DNA of 64,000 bases from Mastigias papua (GCA_964019165.1 OZ025277.1:4330155-4394154), one strand, 5' to 3'. Shown: positions 1-39,080, numbered from the stretch's first letter. Made by a program: numbers and translations. Notes: generated from the sequence alone by a model not told the origin.

Positions 1-2195
1 TATCAAATGTGTTAAATAGCAGTGAAACGGTCCGTTCCCTTTCTACAAAGAAATAGAACGGGTACGAATGTAATTAGAAAATTATGCTACCAACGGTCCT
101 GTTTGCTTGCATACATCAAGCCTATTCAGATGGCGGCCTGAACGCCATTTCTAAGTGGCCCAGAAGAGTGCTATCTCATTTTTGTTCTTCATTTTACACT
201 TTCTCAGTATGCAATTGCCATGGAGTTAAAGAGCAAATAGAACCATTAAATTATCAGTAGAGTATGTGCTGACATGAAGTTACTGACCGCTACAAGCGGT
301 TCAGCTTATGTTCTAGATTTTGAAACATGGCCCTAGTGAACACCTAATGGAATAATCCTGGAATGCCCTATGTACACGTTTTTTTAATAAGAAATTTGGG
401 TCGGCACCTAGCACTAAAAGTTTCCTAATGTAGCATGAGAATTTTTGAGTTCTAGTGCCAACAGTTTCTTGATTGGTGTCATATTTTCGGGGCCTAAAAC
501 TGCTGTATTGTTTGGAAGTTGAGTATTTCTGGAATGGTATAAACGTTGATACTCACGCAAAAAGCCCAAGCATCAACATCAAAAGTCACAATCTTTTTGC
601 AAACAAAAATCAAGCAATAACCTAAATATTTGTACACAAAAGAGTTCACCATCTTTAGTCTATAGTTCAGTTTCTTAACTTTTCTTGAGCATAGCACTGG
701 AGTTTCTTCAAGTTTTGGCCAGCCAGCCTACTACTAGTTTCATATGAACCAGATTCTTATAAATAAAAATACCGTGTGTATGACCTAATTGGTTCATTCA
801 GCTAACGTTCCCTGTAGAATACGGTATATCAACTGTAAATAAGAAGTTCCTCTTACAAGTAATATTTTACAGACCCTCTTCGTTCATATTTCTAGTTAAA
901 CAACTATACTTGTGATCGTTGCAAATGTATTGATCTATGTCCGTCGGTAACAGATCTTTTTTCGCCTGCTGATCTTTGCCTTTCACATCTAACAATCCAC
1001 AAGTTAATGTTTTCAGTACTCCTAACCAAGGAGCATTATGAAAGAAAGCTAAGCGTAAAACAATGTTTGGTTAATTTTTTTGGTATCGATTCTCCGTCCG
1101 TAACGCAGATGAATTTCATAATAGGCCCTTCTGCTTAATGTTGCTTTGGGCAACAAATTCACTTCTCTCCAAAACTGGAAACAAACTCTTCATTTAAGAT
1201 AATTTACGCTGCACAATTTCTAACAAATTAAAGTTAAGTTCAAGAAATCAATTGAAACACTGAATTCCTGATTCGTCTTCACGACTTTTAAGAAACATTT
1301 AAGGCAGAAATTGACAAAACATGAAAAAATATCCAGGCTGAAGGAAGAAAGCATCTTTCTTATGTAAAGCGTGTATTTTAGCAGACAACAAGCAATTAAC
1401 CCAGGTATATCCAAAGTCTGACCCGTCTTTAAATTTCCGCAGACCCGCATACTATTTTTACAACTAACAGAGAGCTCACTTCGTAGTTCACCTGCATCTA
1501 CAACTGGTGAGCACAACAGGTGAGTTCACACAGAATCAGGCTGAATGGTCGGCACACAAACCCACACACACCCACCCCCGCGAGCACGCATACATGCACA
1601 TACGGCCCGCATCGCAAGAGGCTCAAAAACACCCCTGACTTAAAGTATACTTTACATGTCTAATCCAGGCTTTGTTATGAAACGTAAGTTCTCTATTCAC
1701 TCAATATGAAGCGGGAAATCTTTTCATGCCGCAAAGAAATACTGTAAATGATTCCATGTTTGTTGATTCATATGAACTGTACAAAACTGAGACCACTTCA
1801 GACGTATTTAGATATGATGTGGCATCTTGATTTAAATATTTGGACACAAAGGAACTGTAACAATTGCACCCGTGTCAACTAGAAAGAACTAAAATACGAT
1901 CTATAAACAATAACATTTGCTTTTTGAAGAATGCTTGCTGAAAAACAAAAATACAACAGACTTACGACACAAGGGGGGTTCTATCTAAGTTCACTATGAA
2001 ACAAAGAGGTGCTATCTCTGCTCACTCGCCAGTGTCTTTCAGTACGAAACAAGCATATCAACATTACTTAATGGCATTTTATCCCTGTTGTACTGTATAT
2101 ATGTATTCAGGTGTTCTGCTAAAAGCGACAGTAGCAATTAGGTAATACTATATACGCAGAAATACAACGCTATTTTCCAAGACATGCTTCGCATT

Positions 2196-2395
2196 CCCTA
2201 GTGACCCGGAAGCAAGTCCCCGCTAGTAGGCCCTTGGGCTTGTCACCGGAATCAACGCCATGGGATACCAAACAACATATGAAATCAAAATAAGTCCATG
2301 GGCTTGCTGAGTGAGCAAAATTTTACTTTGAAAAATGCCCAAAAATTTAAAGAATCTACGAGCAAGCCTAAGGGCTTCCTTCCGGAGTAATAGGG
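2196..2395. mobile_element. Short inverted-repeat element (MITE-like)
   Basis: The left end reads CCCTAGTGACCCGGAAG and the reverse complement of the right end reads CCCTATTACTCCGGAAGG. Both arms then continue into an AAGCCC/GGGCTTG-type motif. The spacer is AT-rich and non-coding. The size (~200 bp) and imperfect ends fit an old non-autonomous DNA transposon. No clear target duplication was found, so family and exact limits are open. Confidence 0.45.
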
Positions 2396-2632
2396 TATCT
2401 TCATCTATTTTCGGATGCTTAATACAGAATACAAATTAACTCCTTACGGAATACGTACGCAATTGAAGATGGAGGACAACCTTCTGCAGCATGTCCTAGG
2501 AAAAATACACGTTGTATTTTTGCGTATTATACCACATTTACATTTTCGCTTTCAACAGCACACCTGAAGAAAACATACAGCAGGCATGGGAATAAATGCT
2601 TTTGAGTAAGGTTGCATCTTCGTCCAAAATAC

Positions 2633-2738
<106 letters not shown>

Positions 2739-2978
2739 AGCCACTTTTGAAGTCATAAAAAATCATTGCTCGAAAATGAGTGCGTTAAAGTTCCATGGCT
2801 GACGATTGACAGATACCAACTGCCCATTTTCAACATTCAATTCTACTTTAGTTTTTTAAGTTATATAAACAAAACTCTCCAAAAGTTGGCATTTTGGATA
2901 CATTGTTAATTTTATATTTGAAATGTACATATTTCACTTGTACTTTTTCAACATCCGGAAACTTTTTGAACGCCCCTC

Positions 2979-2979
<1 letters not shown>

Positions 2980-3069
<90 letters not shown>
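2980..3069. repeat. (TA)n microsatellite
   Basis: About 90 bp of pure TA repeat, separated from the previous TA tract by ~245 bp of unique sequence that ends in a mariner-like terminal motif. Confidence 0.97.
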
Positions 3070-3074
<5 letters not shown>

Positions 3075-3591
3075 ATAATATGTCATGTCCTTTAAGGTAC
3101 TCGTTTCTTGCTAAAGCTGGACACCCTGACATGTTCCATGGTTTCAACACATTTTTGACAAAATCTCCATGCTGTATTCGAACCATCTTCAATAATCTTA
3201 TGGTGATGGCTACTTTTCACAAGACTCTGATTTTGTGCTGCAGTAATAACCCTTTCACCTGCCTCCCCTTTTCAAGCTAGTATAACATAACTCTCTCTGG
3301 TTAATGTCATTGCGTTTGTAACCAAACCTATTCTTGTGATATGCATGGCTCTTAGCATAGGCAGCTCGATTGATCAATTGGCAGATCTTTTTTTCTTTTA
3401 ACACTGCATTTGGATTTCTCTCTAATGTTTTTCCTCTTGCTGGTAGAGTGGTCTAAATAGCTTTAATTCTCTCTCATTCTCAGGTATGTTTCCAGGCCTA
3501 TTGGGTTGGTGATAGTGTTCTATACGTCCTCTAGCTGAATTACGCCTGCATCAATCTTTCCTACTACCTTAGATCCCAGCAAACTCTCTGC

Positions 3592-3840
3592 TCAATACTT
3601 CAAGTTGCCTATACTTCTTTGTGCAATATTCAAGTTTCGCATTGCTCTTTGCATAATACTTCAAATTTCCTATTGCTTTTTGCGCAATAATTCATGCTTC
3701 CTACTGCTCCCAGCGCAATACTTTAAGTTTCCTATTGTTCTTTGCGCAATACATCAGGTTTCCTACCGCTCATAGCATAATACATTAAGCTTCATGTTAG
3801 TCTTCGCGCAACACATTAAGTTTTCTGTCATTTCAAGATT
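3592..3840. repeat. Degenerate ~31-bp minisatellite
   Basis: About eight units of ~30-32 bp follow the pattern CAATACTTCAAGTTTCCTA, then TTGCTCTTTGCG. Each unit is diverged by substitutions such as ATACTTTAAG, ATACATCAGG and ATACATTAAG. The array ends about 200 bp before the LRPPRC-like stop codon and has no coding capacity. Confidence 0.75.
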
Positions 3841-4022
3841 CAAATGCATTATCATTCTATTGATAATATCATAAATGGCAGCAATACTCTTCACGAGACC
3901 GAAGAACGTAAACTAAATTTTGTTAGCAACGTTTCTTATCATAAACATAAATCAAGTGTCTACCTTAAAGAAATCGAAGACTTGCAAATGATACACACAA
4001 ACATAAAAATATCACAAAGCAT

Positions 4023-4032
4023 TTTATTTATT
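4023..4032 (-). terminator. Polyadenylation signals of the LRPPRC-like gene
   Basis: Two overlapping AATAAA hexamers on the minus strand start within 20 nt of the stop codon at 4042-4044. This implies a very short 3' untranslated region of a few tens of bases. Confidence 0.6.
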
Positions 4033-4041
4033 ACTTCAATA

Positions 4042-30348
<26,307 letters not shown>

Positions 30349-30721
30349 TATATTTTATATTTGTCACTGCTCACCCCTAACGACGAATATATTTTCAGTT
30401 AATCATAAATTTTCATCTTCCTATATAGTCCATGCGGCAAGACGGAGCATGTAGTAGGCAATACTATGCAACAGCAACACATGGAGTAAAACTACATCTT
30501 CAAAAAGCCTCGTACTGAAGTTGTCCACTGAGGTTTTGCCCTCACGGGCAGGGCTCTAATGGGTTTTGCCGTTTGTCATGCCAGCAGTAGGCCAGGTACA
30601 TGTGAAGTAAATATTTTCCCAACATTTATTCACGTGAATTTCTAAAAGAGAAGGCTGCATCACAACTTGGTATGTGTAAAATAGCACATAAGTAAAGCAG
30701 TGGGCAGAGCTAAGTTTTTTA
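30349..30721. other. Upstream region of the LRPPRC-like gene
   Basis: About 370 bp lie between the start codon and a transposon-like inverted repeat. This must hold the 5' untranslated region and core promoter if the first coding exon is the first exon. No TATA box or initiator could be assigned with confidence. Confidence 0.4.
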
Positions 30722-33302
30722 TATTCCCATCATGAAAGTATCCGGACACTTTCGAACGTGGTTGAGAATTCTGTGAGAACAATTTACTTGCAAATTTCAA
30801 AAGCAATTTTCACAAAAACACCCTTATCAATTGCTTCTTAACGCTATATGAAGCTTTTTTATCCTTTCGACCTACTTATTAGTAAAACAATTTGACTTTA
30901 TCAACATGTAAGCAAACGCTCTAAGGAGTTTTGTTCCAAGATGGTCACAATCAGGGAGGCCACGAACTCTCGCGAAATTTTAGGTAATACTATTGTAATT
31001 TTGAGGATTTTATTGTTTTACATTGGGTCATGTTAACCAAAAATACACTATAATGCTAATTATAATTTATAAATTACAGTTACAATTTATAAGACAAATT
31101 CATCTAAAAAAGCATGAATATAATACGCGATAAAAACGAAAAATTAAAGAGGCAAGCGCCCAAAAACATAGATGTTGTAGTGCCTAGACCTGGGACGCAA
31201 GTATTTTCATTTAAGTTTGCGATTGAAATTCCCGAGGGTCGATATTTGTTTCAATTCCGTATCTAAACTGTTCCATATTTTTGCCCCTCTATAAGCAAAG
31301 CAATTTTGACCACCGTTGGTTTGCAGAAAAGGAGTTCTCAAATCACAATGTGTATTGCGCAGAACACGGGTATAATTTTGGGAATTTTTAACAAATAGCC
31401 CTTTCATGTAGTCTGGCGCAAGGTTGCTGAGTGACTTGAAAACTATTTTTGTAGATTCGTCTTTTATGAGGCTAGGAACCGAGAGGAGTCCCAGGCGTAT
31501 TAGTTAAGGTTGCACAAGGGCATCACATCTAGCATTAGAGATTGTTCTGATAGCTCTGTTTTGTAGTTTCTGCAATTGACCAAGGTTTGTCTTATTTACA
31601 CATCCCCACACCGAGCAACAATATCTAAAATGTGGCTCAACGAGGCTCCTATATAAACCTTGAACTGTTTTAAGCGGTAGAAACCTTTTAGCGTATTTTT
31701 ATCAGTCCTATGGCCCTTGAAATCTTTGTTGATAGAGCATCTACTTGGCTTTTCAAATTAAGTTTGTCGTCAATGTGAACGCCAAGATATTTCGTTGAAT
31801 GTACTTGCTCAATTGATTCGTTTGAGATTTCAAAGCCTGTTGTAGTGTCCACTTTATTTAGAAGGTTGTTACTTCCAATAATCATCGACTGTGTCTTGGC
31901 TACGTTAAGTGCTAGTTTATTACCCATCAGCCACGATTCAATGTTTGAAAGATCTTCATTAATCTTATATTTAACCTCATTTAAATCCTTACTTGCATAA
32001 GTCATGCTAGTGTCATCAGCATACATAGTGACATCAGCATGTTTGATTGAAAATGGCGGGTCATTAATATAGATGAGGAATAGCAATGGTCCCAAACAGG
32101 AACCTTGTGGAGCCCCATGTGACACTGGCTCGATGGAGGAAATTTTGTTTCCAACTTTACAGCATTGTTTTCTATTGTTAAGGTAAGATTTGAAGCAGTC
32201 TAGCTCAAGACACCTAACACCGTAGTGGTGAAGCTTTTTAAGTAGGATCATGTGATCATCACGGCTTAATGGAGGTAAATAGCCCCAAGTTTTTTCAAAG
32301 CGTGGTGCTATAGACTGGTCCAAAAGTCTCATAAAAATGTAAAGTCAGGCAAGAGCCTTTGCTCTTGGTCACCTAGCGCTTTACATGATCTCATTGCTCT
32401 GAAAACGTGTGTTTCTATCATTTTACCTGAACTGGCGACAATCTTTATAGAGTAGCAAAGAGATCTATTCAATTGTCTCAAACATTTCAATGACTTTATC
32501 CACCATTTTCTACCTAGACAGGATGCATATCTATAATGAAACAGGGGATTTCCTGCTGAATTATAGGGCGTGGTCCCTCTTCCCTATCGCCATTATTGCA
32601 TACTCCCATATGGACTTGCAACTCATCCCTAGCCCCCACCCCAAAATATGCTTCGGTCTCCCTGGCTCTTACATAATTTTGGAAGGGTTTCACACAAGAT
32701 TGCTAGTACTAACAAAAGGAGTCCTATTCGACAGTGTGAATTCGTATTTTTCTGCAAAAGGGCAGTTAATCGTCTGACGTCAGCCAATTTGTCGCACTGC
32801 TTGCTTTTTCCAAAACTTTTGCAAGTGTCGAAAGCAGCAAACTTCAGGAATCCAGTTCTGTTTATAATGTTACGATAGTTTTGTCCGTTTTTATAATAAA
32901 GCACCAGTGCTAACCTCAGTTTTTAAATCAGCTCTTTCGCTGGATCGCTACGACCTTGAAAAAGCTCTATGTGAAAAGTCTGTTGGTAATACAGCACAAA
33001 AAAGCGGCACCATGTTTTAGGCATACTGAAAAGCTTTTTTGTCCGAGTACGAAAAGTGTTTCATACTCTGACGAGTGTTTTTTTGTGCTGTCGAAGAACT
33101 CTATAGCGTTTGCTTACATGTTAATAAAGTCAAAATTCTTTATTAATAATTAGGTCGAAAGGATGAAGAAGCAATATGTAAAGTTTAGCGACAATTGATA
33201 AGGGAGTATGAAAGTTGCTTTTGAAAGTTGTAAGCAAATTTTTCTAGCAGAGTATTCGCAGCCATATTGGAAAGTGTCCGGGTACTTTCATGAAGCGAAT
33301 AC
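30722..33302. mobile_element. Element with ~200-bp terminal inverted repeats and a nested LINE fragment
   Basis: 30722-30930 is the reverse complement of about 33095-33302. Shared blocks in order are CATGAAAGTA(C/T)CCGGACACTT, TTCAAAAGCAA, CCCTTATCAATTG, TCCTTTCGACCTA, TTTGACTTTAT and AACATGTAAGCAAACGCT. Identity is ~75% by eye. The ~2.6-kb unit contains a minus-strand LINE remnant (31200-32340) and no transposase that I can recognise. It is either a foldback-type transposon or a long-ended DNA transposon that took a LINE insertion. Confidence 0.85.
31204..32332 (-). pseudogene. Truncated LINE reverse transcriptase (CR1/L2/Jockey-like)
   Basis: Frame 31688-32332 carries the second half of a non-LTR reverse transcriptase: HYGVRCLELDCFKSYLNNRK, then GAPQGSCLGPLLFLIYIND, the catalytic YADDT box, and the thumb motif STKYLGVHIDDKLN. 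A second frame, 31207-31407, matches the usual C-terminal end of such proteins (FAYRGAKIWNSLDTELKQ). The segment between them has stops and the 5' half (endonuclease and fingers) is missing. It is a dead copy nested in the inverted-repeat element above. Confidence 0.92.
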
Positions 33303-34201
33303 TGGACGGGAATTTACAACTGGGACTCTTTCAGTAGTGTGAGGAAATTAAAACAAAGCGCTTATGAAACCACACCCTTCATAGATCTGGAAAACTTTTA
33401 GAAACACCAATATATTACTACAAACTGGTGGGACAATGATGTGTTAACAATAGCTGGAAGATCAGCTACCTTCTGACCCATTCGGATCCCATTTTACTAT
33501 TTTGATTCATTCAGCCCCTCCTCTGAGGTCCCCATTTCTACAGCCTTGAATTATTAAGGTAGCTGACTTGGTTACCTTAAGTAACTATACTCAAGGATGG
33601 CGCTATGGGGTGTCATAGGGGTAGATGCCCCCAAGATTCCTAATGGCACCCCGTCAGCAGCCTAGTACAAAAAATTTTCGGCACTTGGTACCCTGAAAAA
33701 TGAAAAATTGTTATTTTTTACTATAATGGAAAGCTTTGTGCCATGCAAATATACAAAAAATGTCATAAAACTTGAACGAACAAGAATGTGGCCTTAAAAT
33801 TTTCAGGACTCAACTTAGCTACACGTTTTTTTACAAGAAACAAGTATATTAGAAACACGAGGCTCAAGTCAGGCAAAAATTAAGAAACACAGGCAGGCTG
33901 AGTTTCTAAAGTAAACTTGAAAAATCTGATTTTGCGAGAATTTTTTAATTGAACTGGAAACAAAATACAAACAACATCCCTCTCTCATATTTTTTTAACT
34001 AAAACTTCAATTTCTCGTCTCATAGCTGCCTTGTTGCTATAGGAAGCTTCAAGAATTGTATGTAAAACGTAAGAAACAGTTAAAGACTGGAGGGAGAACG
34101 TTTGTTTCTTATATAAAAATATATTCGTCCCAGGCCCCTGGCAACATACGCGACTCATTGTACTTCAATCAAAACCAATCCAAAACATTGTGTATGAAAG
34201 T

Positions 34202-37200
34202 ATGGAGGCGGGAAATGAAGTTCTCCTGAATGTGAACAGCGATGGCCTGCAATGTACAGACAAAATGAATAAATGTAAAGATGCTGTGTGTTTAATTTAT
34301 GCCATGGAGAACGAAAATCTAAGGTTAGCAGTGATTAGATCTGAGGACTCGATCACTATAGGTGGACTTAGGCCATATCTGGGGGCACTACAACCACATT
34401 CATTACTTGAAGTTGAAGTGTTACCGAACGGAAAATATTCGAAATAGGAATTATCACTTAATAGACCAGTTGTACCCTAATCAGGAGAGAAAATTCACTG
34501 AACAGTTAATTATCTAGGTGTGCTAAGTTCTAAGTATTGCTATACATTAGACCCAACTGGTTTTGATAGGTCCACTAGAAACAGTGGTTTCTTCATCACA
34601 AACAGGCCCATTCCTGGAAATTTTGGGGGGTTATAGGACCTACTTTTTGCTGTTTGATGTAATTGGCCTAGTTACCTTACTTGAAGGATATATGTTTGCA
34701 AGAGAAGATTTTTTTATTTATGTACTAACATGATAGCGCAATCATACACCTAATTGCTCTTTTTGGGGTTCCTGGAACACGCAAATCAGAAAACTTACTC
34801 TTAGGTTCTTAATAAACGCGAGAGTCTTAATAAACGGGAGGACCAGAAATATTTCTAGAACCTAGTAAAGAGGAGATCTTGATAGGCAGGGAGGTTGGAA
34901 ATATTTCTAAAATCTAATGGCAGTTTAACTGTTTGTGCTTCTGACAAACATCAAAAGAAGCATTCAACTGGTGAAAGAAGCGCTATCACCTAGTGAAAGA
35001 AGAAATTTCTTTCCTTAAGGAAAACCTCCAAAACATTTTTCATTCCTTGAATTTAACAATAAGGTCCTAATAAGCTCAAAGGGGTTTGAGAAAACATTAA
35101 AGTTAATAAGTTTCCCTTTTGTTGTTAGGGACCTAAGAGTACTAACAGAAGTAACCATTTGGTGATATACCAATAGAAGTTTTGTCTGGGAGTTTACTAC
35201 CCCTTCACCCCACTATAGACATGGTCTAGATCACATATGCTGATTTTGCAAAGTATATCTATTTGTAATAAACATAGTACACATTTTTACAAGAAAGTGG
35301 TTTACAAGACAGCAGTACTTGGTTTCTCAAAAGTTAAGAACTTTCACTGCCTGATTCATGAGATATAAGACAGTTGTTATGTTGATACTATGTTGAAATT
35401 CCAATTTTCACACAAGTCCAGCTTGAAATTCCAATTTTCACACAAATCCGGCATCTCTTTTGCTAAATTTGCACATTTGTATTTCAGTGTTATGTTTGTA
35501 TAGTACTTGTCTGTCTACATAACTTTGCTGTCATATGCAACTCAAATATTCTACCTAAGAAAGTATTAAGAAGGTTTCAATACTGAAATCATGAAAAATT
35601 GAGAGGATTTCAGTACTGGCAGAAAATAACTTTCTTATAAAAAATATGTAATCCTGTTGTCAGATGTTTTACATTAGTTTTTTCAACCTTGGTGAACTAA
35701 CTGACCTTCATCGCAAATTTTTGGCTTGTTTATTTTTCAAGCTAAATTGAGCAATTAACTAGACTTTTGAATTTGAGATGTAGCCTATCCCCCATAGACA
35801 CTATTTATCCATTATGTTTTATGCATGTGTTTTTGGTTACTTTATATAATGTCTTCATTGAATATGTGCAGATATGTATACCCATACCTTTATCCCGTAG
35901 AAGAGGCACTGGCTTCTTTGCAAGGTTGCAAGTAAATGGGATTGAAATAAAATGTATTGTAACTAACAATCATGTATTGCCATCAAAAGTCTCTGCTAGT
36001 GGTGGGGAGGCCAGATTCTTTTATGAAGGTTCCAGTCGTGGAGTCCCAATTGAATTAGAACCAGAAAGACTGTTTCATACAAATGAGGTGATTATAGCTC
36101 ATTTATTTTTGTACTCTTTTTAAAGGGATCTGTGTTGTGCCACTTTTTGTAAACTAGGTATCTTAAAGATATGTATCAGGTATGATGTGGAAAGTGGGTG
36201 GAGGGGGCTCTACACTATTTGCATCCATGTAGTTTCAGATTTCTCACTGATATGATATATTTTTAATTTTTTAGGTTTTGGATTACTCATTGATTGGCTG
36301 TGATACTAATACCCTTGAAAATGAACTTGGTGTAACTCCATTGGAATTTACTGATTTGGGTGGAAGTATAAATGATGATATTTTCATTTTCCAACACCCA
36401 AAAGGAGAGCCAAAGCAATTTTCATATCAAAAGATTTGCAATATCATGCCACAATTTATTTTCTATAAAGCTGACACAGATATTGGCTCTTCAGGTTCTC
36501 CTGTTCTTAGAAAATTTCAGTTGATAGCCATTCATTCCAAGGGCAGTGAACAGCAGCAATACAATAAAGGAACACTATGCTCTGCAATTTTACATGACTT
36601 AAACTCTGGAAAATGTAAGTATTTGATGTGTCTTTTCCTTCAATGCAAATAGTTTTGGGCATTTGAGCAATGATAATTTCAACAAATTTTCTGTGTTGAT
36701 CACCATTCAAGAAGTCAAGCTACCAAAACATGCTGGGAAATGGGAAAGAGAACCCATAAAGTTTAAATGCATGATTCCACACATATTGTTTTAGTGTCTG
36801 ATTAGTTTACTTGGGCATAACATTCCACTAGTAATCTTAATGTGCATCCTTTTAGAGCAATAGTTCTGAGTCTGCGCTTGACATTTCTAATAGATTTTTC
36901 TGTACTTATCATTACTTTATATAGTATATACTTACGTCTTGATACTGAACTTGCTTAAGTTGTTGCTATTTTTACAGTTAATGTACAGTTGTATGATACC
37001 TCTAGATTTTCAACAGACTTCTGGCCTTCAACTAGTCCCTTGCATACAATTTCAATTTGTCTCTAATGGCAGTCTCATGAGTACTCTTAGGTTCCTAATA
37101 AACGTCCCAGGACACTTATTAATTTTTCGATTTTTTTCTGACCCCCCGGACCTTATTAGGACCCCCATTTATTAGTTTTCAAATATTTGACAGATGAGGT

Positions 37201-39080
37201 TGTCCTTTTTTCTTCAACTTTTGCAAATTGTTTGTCTTTTTGTGTCCCATTAATATATCAGAGATATTTTTATGCTAAAAGTATATACATAGATTTTCAT
37301 GCTGTATTTGGCTTGTATTTCTTATTCTTGAGTTATCTTAAAAACTGTTCTTATTAGTTTCTCTTGTTTTTGAAAAGATATCCTCTATGGAATTGTGTTT
37401 TTTAGAGATTTTGACATTGTTTCAAATTTCCGACCCCCCCTGTTCAATAAGACCCCCTGTTTATTAAATTTCCGAAAATTTTCCGACCCCCCCTACTATT
37501 ATGACCCCCCATTTATTAGGAACCTAAGAGTAAATATATTGGGCTTTTATTAATTGTTTTATCTTCATCATCTAATCATGTTTTTGGTTGTTTTTGTTCA
37601 ATTTAATGTAATTGAGTTAAATATGTGGACAATTTTATATCTTTAGACTCAAGGTCTCCGGATATTTCAAGAAATACTAAAAGTGGCAGAAAAAGAGAAG
37701 CTCCACAAAGTATGATTTAGTTCATTGGTTTGAATTTTAGCGACTTTCAGTTGATTTGCATGGTTTGAATGCAAATGATATAGATTCAGAGACTCAAACT
37801 CTCCCACTTTGGCTGAAAACCTCCTGCTTTCACTCCAGTTTTCTGACCTCCCATTTTTCCTAAAGTAATAGCTTTGTCAAATCAAATCACACAAATGATT
37901 TCTTTTTTTCCATCATCCTGATTGTTAAGTTCAAATCACACTTTCTTGTAGATTTATTTCGTATGATCAAAACAGTTCATACCTAGCATTTTCATTTTGA
38001 TTCATTCATTCAATTCGTTCATTCATCTTCTTCTCAAATCCGCTGCCTACTATCAGAGTAATGATCTGATGATGCTATCCACTGATCTGGTACTAGCAAT
38101 AATCACAACAAAATAACAATAGCATGGCCTAGCAGGCAAAGTCATGCAAAAATCAATTGTTTTGGTACTTTTGGAAAACCTCCCATTTTTTGATAAGAAG
38201 AATTGAAATCTCTGTGAATTGAAGGTATTCACAACACATTCACCTGTTCAGCAACATAATTCATGGTTCTTTCTCGTCTTCTTATCTTCTCCAATTTCCT
38301 TTACTCCTTGTCCCACTCATCTATTTTTTTCATGTCATTTTCTATGTTTCTATTTTAACTAAACCATATTTCATGTGGGAACTGTTGTTAGATACATTTG
38401 ATTTGTGTATTTAGTTGTATTTGGCTTGTAGCTGTATTAATAGGCATTGGAGACAGGATATGGACTGTAGCCCCACCCCCACTCCAGTTGGGTAGAAGTC
38501 AATTTTTCAGGAGGTTCTTTAGGAACAATATTTGTACTTAAAATTGCTTTAGCTCAATACAGCTAGACACTAATTAATGTGAGAAACTGTCGTTTGTATA
38601 TACCGCTCATGTTCATTTGGGCAGACAATTTGCAGCCCACCTAGATTTTAAGTGCTTGACTATATGGATGTAATGTAGTCAAGTGATTCATTGGTGGCCT
38701 TTTTGATAAGAACCGTATAAATTTTGATATTAATTTTGTCTTGCTATACAGTAATTCCTGAAGCCTCCCCTGCAAAGATACCAAATCGAACCAAACAGTT
38801 TATAAAAGATCCGGAACAGGTGCCAACGGAGAAAGAGCTCAATGATCTATCAGAAGACATTGCCAATAACTGGAAGAGACTGGGCAGAGAACTTGGCTTA
38901 GGTCATAATCTAATAATGAGTATACATAGAGACAATATTAATCATGATGATATTATTGACAAAGCATTTGCAATGCTGATGAAATGGAAAGAAAAGAAAG
39001 ACATGTATGCAACTTTTGGCGAACTGGGAAGAGCACTACAAGCCATTGATATGGTCGCTACTGCACGAAAACATTGTTAA
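34202..39080 (+). CDS. Trypsin-like serine peptidase with C-terminal Death domain
   Basis: Exons: 34202 to 34411 or 34417, 35872-36087, 36275-36614, 37647-37709, 38752-39080. All phases agree and give about 387 residues. Exon 1 encodes ~72 residues of unknown type. Exons 2-3 are a chymotrypsin-fold peptidase: RRGTGFFARL, the His motif VTNNHVLP, the Asp motif LDYSLIGC and the nucleophile GSSGSPVL, so the triad is intact. Exon 4 is a short basic linker. Exon 5 is a Death domain (LSEDIANNWKRLGRELGLG ... AFAMLMKWKEK ... FGELGRALQAIDM). There is no signal peptide or membrane segment, so it is probably cytosolic. Peptidases of this type fused to Death or effector-associated domains are known in cnidarians and other invertebrates as likely conflict or cell-death effectors; role here is inference. 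The exon 1 donor is weak and its link to exon 2 is the least certain part. ATTAAA at 39232-39237 may be its polyadenylation signal. Confidence 0.8.
34796..35141. mobile_element. MITE family with TACTCTTAGGTTC ends, copy 1
   Basis: The left end TACTCTTAGGTTCTTAATAA and the right end GGGACCTAAGAGTA are inverted repeats that start and end with TA. The same termini bound 37082-37532. It lies in intron 1 of the peptidase-Death gene. Confidence 0.75.
37082..37532. mobile_element. MITE family with TACTCTTAGGTTC ends, copy 2
   Basis: The left end TACTCTTAGGTTCCTAATAA and the right end TTATTAGGAACCTAAGAGTA are perfect inverted repeats over 20 bp. Inside, several GACCCCCC-plus-ATTTATTAG blocks repeat, so the subterminal region is built of short modules. 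TA at each edge fits a Tc1/mariner-type target. It sits in the intron before exon 4 of the peptidase-Death gene. Confidence 0.9.
38455..38666. repeat. Dispersed repeat, copy 1 of 2 (GTAGCCCC family)
   Basis: Shares ACTGTAGCCCCA, TTAGGAACAAT, AGCTCAATA and GGGCAGACAATTTGCAGCCC, in the same order and orientation, with 53195-53395. Probably a non-autonomous element; ends not defined. Intronic, upstream of the Death-domain exon. Confidence 0.65.
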
